Source: Limnohabitans sp. (GTDB lineage Bacteria > Pseudomonadota > Gammaproteobacteria > Burkholderiales > Burkholderiaceae_C). From it: a stretch of DNA of 10,564 nt. The first letter of the stretch is position 1; each line of letters starts with the position of its first letter. The notes under the pieces were generated by a model that searched no databases, had not been told where the DNA came from, and saw nothing but the letters and a program-made list of their open reading frames with translations. A program made the translations under genes and the position numbers. The stretch is from positions 1-10,564 of the forward strand of contig JALQUL010000186.1 in NCBI GenBank assembly GCA_023260735.1, in the 5' to 3' direction. Shown piece after piece: positions 5,510-10,564 of this stretch.

Positions 5510-8500
5510 TTAGACTTTAATTTGTTGGAGTAAACTTTCCCAGCGTTGCATAGCGGCTTTTAAATTACGCTCTTTTACATGACCAAAACCTTTTATTTGT
5601 TCCGGAATATTGGCCCACTCTTTAATTAAAGTTTGGTTTTGAGGGTTAAGTAGTGGTAATACTTCTTTTAAAGTGTTTTGATATTGCTTCACTAAATTGC
5701 GTTCTGTGCGTCTTTCTTGGGTGTAGCCAAAAATATCAAAAGCGCTACCTCTTAAGCCTTTTAAAGCGGCTAATGCTTTAAAAGTAAGTTGCATCCAACT
5801 TCCCATTTCTTGTTTTTGTAATTCACCCTTTGAATTAAAGCGGGCCAGAATTGGTGGGGCTAAATAATAATGCACCTTAAAGTCGCCTTCAAATTGGGCT
5901 GCAATTTTGGCTGCAAACTCTCCATTGGTGTAAAGCCTTGCCACTTCATATTCATCTTTATAAGCCATTATTTTGTAAAGCTGCTTGGCCACAATTTCAG
6001 TTAAGCCTTTAGTGCCTGCTTTTTCCTCGGCTTGTTCAACTTGCTTAATTAAATTAGTATAAACCTGTGAATAAGCTAAATTTTGATAAGCGGTTAAACG
6101 ATTTTGTCTATCTTGGATAAGGCTATTTAAGTCTATTTTGGGTGAAAAATGTAATTGTACAGTTTGTTCAGGGCTTAAACGCCTGCTTACCTCTTGAGGC
6201 ATAACTGCTGCCAATCGTCCCCATTCGAATCCGAGTTGATTGTTTTTAATTTGCACCCCGTTAAGCTCCATGGCTTTAAAAATACTGGCTTTTTCTAGGG
6301 GGATTTGGCCTTTTTGCCAAGCAAAACCTAGCATGACGGGATTGGTGTAAATAGAGTCACCTAAAATTTGAGTGGCGATTTTTTCAGCATCAATTAAACC
6401 GACAGCTGTATTGCCCACAATTTGACTAATACTATCAATGCATTGAACGCCAGGGTTTTGCCACTGTGCATTTTTAACAAAAGCAGCGGTTGGAGGCGTG
6501 TTGCTATTGAGTGCCACAAAAGTTCTACCTTCACGCATACGCAAAGTGGTTTCTTTACCGGATCCTACAATCGAGTCGCAGGCCAAGATTAAGTCGGCAC
6601 TAGCGGTACCTACTCTGGTAGTGGCAATTTCTTCTTGCGTTTTGCCAATTAAGACATGACTCCAAGTAGCACCACCTTTTTGAGCTAAGCCAGCTGCATC
6701 TTGCGTCACAACGCCTTTACCCTCAATATGAGCTGCCACCCCTAATAATTGGCCAATGGTAATGACGCCAGTGCCACCCACTCCAGCAATCACAATTCCC
6801 CAAGGTCCTTGAGGACGTTCAAGAGAGATTGTGGTAGGTGCAGGCAACTGAGCTAAGAGCAATTGCAGTGTTGATTCATCTTGTTTTTGGTTAGTAGGTT
6901 TTGATTTTTTAAGTTTTCCACCTTCAACACTCACAAAACTAGGGCAAAAACCTTTCACACAAGAAAAATCTTTATTACAGGTGCTTTGGTTAATCGTACG
7001 TTTACGGCCTAAAGGGGTTTCAAGGGGTTCTACACTTAAACAATTTGATTGCACCGAGCAATCACCACAACCTTCGCACACTTCTTCATTAATAATAATA
7101 CGTTTGGCTGGGTCAATTAATTTGCCACGTTTACGGCGACGTCGTTTTTCGGTGGCGCAGGTTTGATCATAAATAATAATGGTGGTGCCAGTAATAACAC
7201 GAAACTCTTTTTGAATATCGTCTAATAAATCACGGTGCTGTACCAAAATACCTTCGGGCAAATTCAGGCCCTCATATTTTTCGGGCTCATCGGTGACCAC
7301 GGTAATTTTTTGTGCACCCTCGGCGCGCATGGATTGCGCAATTTGCAGCACCGAATGCCCCTCTGGACGCTCGCCTACTTGTTGACCACCCGTCATGGCA
7401 ACTGCATCGTTGTATAAAATTTTGTAGGTAATATTGACGCCAGCTGCAATGCTTTGGCGAATGGCCAATATGCCACTGTGAAAATAAGTGCCATCGCCTA
7501 AGTTAGCGAACACATGTTGTTCGTGGCTAAAGGGTTGTTGTCCTACCCATGGCACTCCTTCACCACCCATTTGAGTAAAACCAATAGTGCTTCGGTCCAT
7601 CCAAATGGTCATAAAGTGACAGCCAATACCGGCCATGGCCCTAGAGCCTTCTGGTACTTTGGTTGATGTGTTATGTGGGCAACCAGAGCAAAACCAAGGT
7701 AAGCGATCCGCAGTTTGTGTCATGCTTAACATGGCACTTTCTTTGGCATTAATAATGGCGAGTTGTTGTTCGATGCGAGCTAAAACATCGGCTGGCAAGC
7801 CTTGTTTTTTAAGCACTTTAGCAATTGCTTTGGCAATCATGGCAGGGCTTAAATCGGCATTCGCTCTAAGAAGCGTATTGGCACTGGGGTTGGACATTGA
7901 CCATTCACCGCCTTGGCCTTCTTCGTTAGTGAATTTGCCCCAAATATTAGGCCTTACATCAGAGCGCCAGTTGTAGAGTTCTTCTTTGAGTTGGTATTCA
8001 ATAATCTGACGTTTTTCTTCAACTACTAAAATATCTTGCAGGCCAGTGGCAAACTCACGGGTGAGTTGTGCCTCTAGGGGCCAGACAACCGCGACTTTAT
8101 GTAATCGTAATCCAATGCTACGACAAGTATTGTCGTCAAGTCCTAAATCAATAAGGGCTTGTCTGGTGTCATTAAAGGCCTTGCCACTGGCCATAATACC
8201 AAAGCGGTCTTTGGGGCTTTCAATCACGTTGTAATTGAGCTTGTTGGCTCTAATATAGGCCAACGCAGCATACCATTTATAGTCAAATAAACGAGCTTCT
8301 TGTTCGAGCGCAGTATCGGGCCAACGAATATGCAGACCACCTTTTGGCAGTGCAAAATCGGTGGGGATAACAATTTTCACACGCTCGGGATCAATAATGG
8401 CGGTAGAGCTAGATTCTACAATTTCTTGAATGGTTTTCATGCCAGCCCAGACGCCAGAGAAACGACTCATGGCAAAAGCATGTAGGCCTAAATCTAAAAT

Positions 8501-9070
8501 ATCTTGCACCGAGGTAGGAAAAAATACTGGGCTACCACAGGCTTTAAAAATATGATCACTTTGGTGCGCAGCCGTAGAGCTTTTGGCGACATGGTCATCG
8601 CCTGCAATTGCAATCACGCCGCCCCATTCGGTAGTGCCCGCCATATTGGCATGTTTGAATACATCCGAGCAGCGGTCAACCCCAGGGCCTTTGCCATACC
8701 AAATACCAAAAACACCATCATATTTTTGTGTGCCATTAGGTGCAAAACCTAATTGTTGTGTGCCCCAAATAGCAGTGGCAGCCAATTCTTCATTCACTCC
8801 TGGTTGAAAAACAATATGGTGATCTTGCAAATGTTTTTTAGCTTTTTCAAGTGATTGGTCGTAGGTGCCTAAAGGTGAACCACGGTAGCCACTAATAAAG
8901 CCTGCGGTATTTTTACCTGCTAATAAATCACGCTGGCGCTGTAGCAAAGGTAATTTCACGAGAGCTTGAACGCCACTCATAAAAGCGCTGCCTTGTGTTA
9001 AGGTGTATTTATCATCTAGGCTGATGTTGTCTAGGGCTTTTTGTAGGGCTTCTGAGATGGGGGCGTTCAT
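5510..9070 (-). CDS. Indolepyruvate ferredoxin oxidoreductase family protein, fused form (1186 aa)
   Basis: This enzyme oxidatively decarboxylates indolepyruvate or other aryl pyruvates to acyl-CoA with ferredoxin as electron acceptor, in the cytoplasm and usually in aromatic amino-acid breakdown. It joins in one chain the subunits that archaea encode as IorA and IorB. An N-terminal pyrimidine-type TPP domain comes first, with ISGYRGSPLGTYD (59-71) and GVNEELAA (91-98). A TPP-binding domain follows, with CSGCPHN (461-467), GDGTYFHSG (525-533) and NDAVAMTGGQ (554-563). Next is a cysteine-rich Fe-S region: Cys665, 668, 671, 677, then 698, 704 and 709. The gamma/IorB-like domain has AGVGGTGVITIGQLLG (762-777) and AGLAQKGGATWSH (793-805). 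A DUF6537-like C-terminal region (about 940-1160) ends the protein. AAGGAGA lies 5 bp before the ATG at 9070. The true substrate is unproven; no ferredoxin gene is visible nearby. Confidence 0.93.
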   Translation of the reverse strand: MNAPISEALQKALDNISLDDKYTLTQGSAFMSGVQALVKLPLLQRQRDLLAGKNTAGFISGYRGSPLGTYDQSLEKAKKHLQDHHIVFQPGVNEELAATAIWGTQQLGFAPNGTQKYDGVFGIWYGKGPGVDRCSDVFKHANMAGTTEWGGVIAIAGDDHVAKSSTAAHQSDHIFKACGSPVFFPTSVQDILDLGLHAFAMSRFSGVWAGMKTIQEIVESSSTAIIDPERVKIVIPTDFALPKGGLHIRWPDTALEQEARLFDYKWYAALAYIRANKLNYNVIESPKDRFGIMASGKAFNDTRQALIDLGLDDNTCRSIGLRLHKVAVVWPLEAQLTREFATGLQDILVVEEKRQIIEYQLKEELYNWRSDVRPNIWGKFTNEEGQGGEWSMSNPSANTLLRANADLSPAMIAKAIAKVLKKQGLPADVLARIEQQLAIINAKESAMLSMTQTADRLPWFCSGCPHNTSTKVPEGSRAMAGIGCHFMTIWMDRSTIGFTQMGGEGVPWVGQQPFSHEQHVFANLGDGTYFHSGILAIRQSIAAGVNITYKILYNDAVAMTGGQQVGERPEGHSVLQIAQSMRAEGAQKITVVTDEPEKYEGLNLPEGILVQHRDLLDDIQKEFRVITGTTIIIYDQTCATEKRRRRKRGKLIDPAKRIIINEEVCEGCGDCSVQSNCLSVEPLETPLGRKRTINQSTCNKDFSCVKGFCPSFVSVEGGKLKKSKPTNQKQDESTLQLLLAQLPAPTTISLERPQGPWGIVIAGVGGTGVITIGQLLGVAAHIEGKGVVTQDAAGLAQKGGATWSHVLIGKTQEEIATTRVGTASADLILACDSIVGSGKETTLRMREGRTFVALNSNTPPTAAFVKNAQWQNPGVQCIDSISQIVGNTAVGLIDAEKIATQILGDSIYTNPVMLGFAWQKGQIPLEKASIFKAMELNGVQIKNNQLGFEWGRLAAVMPQEVSRRLSPEQTVQLHFSPKIDLNSLIQDRQNRLTAYQNLAYSQVYTNLIKQVEQAEEKAGTKGLTEIVAKQLYKIMAYKDEYEVARLYTNGEFAAKIAAQFEGDFKVHYYLAPPILARFNSKGELQKQEMGSWMQLTFKALAALKGLRGSAFDIFGYTQERRTERNLVKQYQNTLKEVLPLLNPQNQTLIKEWANIPEQIKGFGHVKERNLKAAMQRWESLLQQIKV

Positions 9071-9120
9071 AGAGTCTCCTTTTTTGGTATTACATCAGGC
9101 AATAATGCTCTTGGCTGTCG

Positions 9121-9193
9121 CTTTGTGAACAACAGTCAAAGCACCAGTTATGCACTTTGAATCGTCTTTTAATTCAATTTCTGGCACAAAGTG
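9121..9193. promoter_or_regulatory. Candidate operator cluster: four CTTTG/CAAAG sites between IOR and Lrp genes
   Basis: The shared divergent region carries GCTTTGTGA (from 9120), TCAAAGCAC (9135-9143), GCACTTTGA (9152-9160) and GCACAAAGTG (9184-9193). Sites 3 and 4 form a perfect 7-bp inverted repeat, CACTTTG (9153-9159) / CAAAGTG (9187-9193). Sites 1 and 2 form CTTTG/CAAAG arms. Lrp/AsnC proteins are multimers that usually bind several spaced, imperfect palindromes near their own and neighbouring promoters, so this is a reasonable candidate for binding by the adjacent regulator. Confidence 0.35.
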
Positions 9194-9213
9194 TATGCTT
9201 TTTAAGCTGAAAA

Positions 9214-9241
9214 ATGTTATCTTTTTATTTAGTAAAATCAA
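9214..9241 (-). promoter_or_regulatory. Candidate promoter for the indolepyruvate oxidoreductase gene
   Basis: Leftward, TTGATT (complement of 9236-9241) and TAACAT (complement of 9214-9219) are separated by 16 bp, each matching four of six consensus positions. Transcription would start near 9207 and give a leader of about 137 nt containing all four CTTTG-type sites. This would fit repression or looping by the divergent regulator. The sequence match alone is weak. Confidence 0.28.
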
Positions 9242-9277
9242 TGTTAAAAGAAAGAATCTTTCGTAAAATAACCAATT

Positions 9278-9769
9278 ATGGAAACACTTGATAAATTTGA
9301 TGTAAAAATTTTGTCGCTTCTTCAAGCCGATGCTAGATTAACCAATGCTGATTTAGCCTCACAAGTGGGCTTATCGGCCGCAGCGACTTGGCGTAGGGTT
9401 AAAACACTAGAAGATGAGGGTTTTATTACAGGTTATAAAGCGACTTTAAACCGTAAAAAAATTGGCTTGGGCGTATTGGCTTTTGTGCGAGTAGATGCAG
9501 AGCGCAACACCGGAGACGCTACCCGCAATTTAGAAGAAGCCATTAGGCAATTACCAGAAGTGGTGGCTTGCCACTATATAAGTGGTACGGGTACTTTTGA
9601 ATTGCAAGTGGTCACACAAGACTTGGACACCTTTTCTAGGTTCGCTCAACAAAGCCTGCTTAATTTGCCCAATGTAAAAGATTTACACACCAGTTTTTCA
9701 TTGGGTGAGGTAAAGGCCAATAGCGACCTTCCACTTGCACATTTAAAAACAAAGGTAATCAATACTTAG
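9278..9769 (+). CDS. Lrp/AsnC family transcriptional regulator
   Basis: This is a 163-residue DNA-binding regulator that normally forms dimers, octamers or higher multimers and responds to amino acids. Residues 5-60 form the AsnC-type helix-turn-helix, beginning LDKFDVKILSLLQADARLTN; the recognition helix is SAAATWRRVKTLE (33-45). The C-terminal RAM ligand-binding domain spans about 65-145 and includes GTGTFELQVV (103-112), where many relatives have a GDYD/GxxDF motif. It is divergent from the indolepyruvate oxidoreductase gene with a 207-bp shared intergenic region. That arrangement, common for Lrp-type local regulators, suggests that it controls the oxidoreductase in response to an aromatic amino acid; this is inference. 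The ATG at 9278 has no recognisable ribosome binding site, but the N-terminus aligns well with the family, so the start is kept. Confidence 0.93.
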   Translation: METLDKFDVKILSLLQADARLTNADLASQVGLSAAATWRRVKTLEDEGFITGYKATLNRKKIGLGVLAFVRVDAERNTGDATRNLEEAIRQLPEVVACHYISGTGTFELQVVTQDLDTFSRFAQQSLLNLPNVKDLHTSFSLGEVKANSDLPLAHLKTKVINT

Positions 9770-9775
9770 ATATTT

Positions 9776-9804
9776 TTGTGCATAAGCTTATTTATTTTTA
9801 TGCT
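9776..9804 (+). promoter_or_regulatory. Candidate promoter for the structured RNA and the 9941 ORF
   Basis: TTGTGC (9776-9781) and TATGCT (9799-9804) are 17 bp apart; alternatively TGCTAAAAT (9801-9809) can be read as an extended -10. Transcription would begin at about 9811-9816, giving a leader of about 125-130 nt before the ATG at 9941. An inverted repeat, GCATAA (9780-9785) / TTATGC (9798-9803), spans the spacer and could be an operator. Confidence 0.35.
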
Positions 9805-9815
9805 AAAATAATTTT

Positions 9816-9829
9816 ATTGATTCATCAAT
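9816..9829. repeat. Small palindrome at the likely start of the structured RNA
   Basis: ATTGAT (9816-9821) and ATCAAT (9824-9829) are exact reverse complements around TC. It lies between the candidate promoter and the two large hairpins. It may be a protein binding site or a weak 5' hairpin of the RNA. Confidence 0.4.
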
Positions 9830-9846
9830 CGCCCAATTTAGGTAAT

Positions 9847-9940
9847 TGCGGGGGCGTTAAATCCGCTAAACGTCCCGCACTCCTGGCCTCATGTGTAAAT
9901 CGGACGTCTATCCGTAGCATTAGAGGCGCAGGAGTTTTTT
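9847..9940 (+). ncRNA. Structured RNA: two adjacent hairpins with a hidden ribosome binding site and T6 tract
   Basis: Hairpin 1 pairs TGCGGGG (9847-9853) and CGTT (9855-9858) with AACG (9869-9872) and TCCCGCA (9873-9879): 11 pairs, one G-U, one bulged G9854, a 10-nt loop. Hairpin 2 starts at the next base. CTCCTG (9880-9885) pairs with CAGGAG (9929-9934) and GCCTC (9886-9890) with GAGGC (9923-9927), with G9928 bulged; ATG/CAT and CGGA (9901-9904)/TCCG (9911-9914) extend it inside. T6 (9935-9940) follows, then ATG at 9941. AGGAG (9930-9934) is an ideal ribosome binding site for that ATG but is paired. TCCG in loop 1 (9862-9865) could instead pair with CGGA in hairpin 2, which would make a pseudoknot or a switch. 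It is either a cis-acting leader controlling the next ORF, or a small RNA ending in a terminator. I do not recognise a known family. Confidence 0.6.
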
Positions 9941-10222
9941 ATGTTCAAGCATGAGTCGATTTTGTTTCAGAGTTCTGTTGTTCAAGGTATTGGTTTGGCA
10001 GAACAGTTTTTTCCAGTTCACATCACTGCAGAAACGTCTTTTTTGGTGATTCAATTACCCTTTTTAGGTGACTGTATTTTTTATCCTCAAGAGCAATTGT
10101 TTTATTCAAAAAAACTCAAAAGTTTTGTTTTACCCTTAATTCCAAATATCAAGTTAAGTCAACTATGCAATGAGTTAATGGTTTTATGGCAGCAGTCTAA
10201 AAGCTTGGACAAAGTAGCGTAA
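9941..10222 (+). CDS. Orphan small protein of unknown function (93 aa)
   Basis: I do not recognise the family. The ATG follows AGGAG by exactly six T, an ideal ribosome binding site, and the frame is open for 93 codons to TAA. The product has alternating hydrophobic and polar stretches (FLVIQLPFLGDCIFYP near residues 34-49; SFVLPLIPNI at 61-70), ends in a likely helix (LSQLCNELMVLWQQ, 72-85), and has Cys45 and Cys76. No signal peptide or clear membrane helix is seen. The strong hairpin plus T6 directly before the ATG implies conditional expression by termination or by hiding the ribosome binding site. No clear terminator follows in 10223-10353. It could be a regulated small effector, or a chance ORF behind a small RNA terminator. 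The first reading is favoured because the ribosome binding site is so well placed. Confidence 0.5.
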   Translation: MFKHESILFQSSVVQGIGLAEQFFPVHITAETSFLVIQLPFLGDCIFYPQEQLFYSKKLKSFVLPLIPNIKLSQLCNELMVLWQQSKSLDKVA

Positions 10223-10353
10223 GCAAGCGATTGCAATTGTGCACGACCTTTTTCTGATTGAATAAGTTTCATAGTCCACTACAAAGGTTTTCCCAATTAC
10301 ATAAAAAACATGAAAGTATGATGATAAATAGATGAAGCTGCTACTGCAGAGCA

Positions 10354-10564
10354 CTACCAATTCGGTCCTTTATTGGCAAATTCTTGTGATAAAAAATCAA
10401 TGAACACTCTGACTTTGGGTGTGAGATATTTTCGTGACGGATAGACCGCAAATATCCCTAATATCACTGAGGGGAAATTGGGTAATATTTCTTGCAATTG
10501 ACCATTGGCTAAATAAGGGCCAACTAAAAAACTGGGTTGCAAAATAATGCCTTGATGTGTGAGT
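10354..10564 (-). CDS. LysR-family transcriptional regulator, C-terminal part (partial)
   Basis: Reading leftward from the window edge gives an open frame starting THQGIILQPSFLVGPYLANG and running to a TAG at 10356-10354. It matches the end of the LysR substrate-binding domain: the GI-x-L-x-PSFLVG-x-x-L-x-x-G-x-L segment followed by IFAVYPSRKYLTPKVRVFIDFL, close to the typical YPSR-x-x-L-x-PKVRAFIDFL tail. LysR proteins are tetrameric regulators with an N-terminal helix-turn-helix, which here lies beyond position 10564. Only about the last 69 residues are present, so neither target nor ligand can be named. The gene converges on the 9941-10222 ORF with 131 bp between their stops. Confidence 0.9.
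   Translation of the reverse strand, partial: LTHQGIILQPSFLVGPYLANGQLQEILPNFPSVILGIFAVYPSRKYLTPKVRVFIDFLSQEFANKGPNW

Noticed and set aside
6981..8807. Several rightward ORFs of 60-113 codons inside the indolepyruvate oxidoreductase gene
   Set aside because: They are antisense shadows of a fully conserved coding sequence and show no ribosome binding sites or known motifs.
9095..9325. A 76-codon leftward ORF in the IOR/Lrp intergenic region
   Set aside because: It overlaps the start of the Lrp gene in antisense, covers the expected promoters, and its Phe/Leu/Lys-rich product looks like translated AT-rich spacer.
9847..9934. Integron attC site, suggested by GTTAAAT at 9856-9862 within a hairpin
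   Set aside because: No matching RYYYAAC box lies in the paired position, and there is no integrase or cassette array. The ribosome binding site and T6 tract fit a regulatory RNA better.

Overview
The window looks like chromosomal DNA of an AT-rich betaproteobacterium, probably of the Burkholderiales/Alcaligenaceae type. This is inferred from three things: the very long fused indolepyruvate ferredoxin oxidoreductase next to a divergent Lrp/AsnC regulator, the yajC-secD-secF cluster, and a 627-residue SecD. No rRNA, tRNA, transposase or CRISPR array was seen. Codon and base use look even across the window, with no obvious foreign island.

Layout. Positions 1-48 hold the last 15 codons of an acyl-CoA dehydrogenase-like gene, followed by an intrinsic terminator. 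A small exported protein of unknown function (205-657, +) and a class II aldolase/adducin-family protein (876-1631, +) follow. A terminator at 1676-1706 can act in both directions and separates the aldolase from the convergent protein-export genes. These genes, yajC (5203-4874), secD (4668-2785) and secF (2746-1784), all read leftward and encode the Sec translocon accessory complex. The 205-bp yajC-secD gap is unusual: it holds a possible 19-codon leader ORF and two perfect inverted repeats. A second terminator (5396-5429) closes the large indolepyruvate oxidoreductase gene (9070-5510, -). That gene is divergent from an Lrp/AsnC regulator (9278-9769, +) that probably controls it; the shared intergenic region carries four copies of a CTTTG-type motif.

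The right end holds the most unusual item. Downstream of the Lrp gene is a G+C-rich block that should fold into two adjacent strong hairpins (9847-9879 and 9880-9934). The 3' arm of the second contains an AGGAG ribosome binding site, and is followed by six T and then the ATG of a 93-codon orphan ORF (9941-10222). This is the architecture of a cis-acting RNA switch that could act by termination, by hiding the ribosome binding site, or both. The alternative is a free-standing small RNA ending in a terminator. I could not match it to a known RNA family. The window ends inside the 3' part of a LysR-type regulator gene (10564-10354, -).
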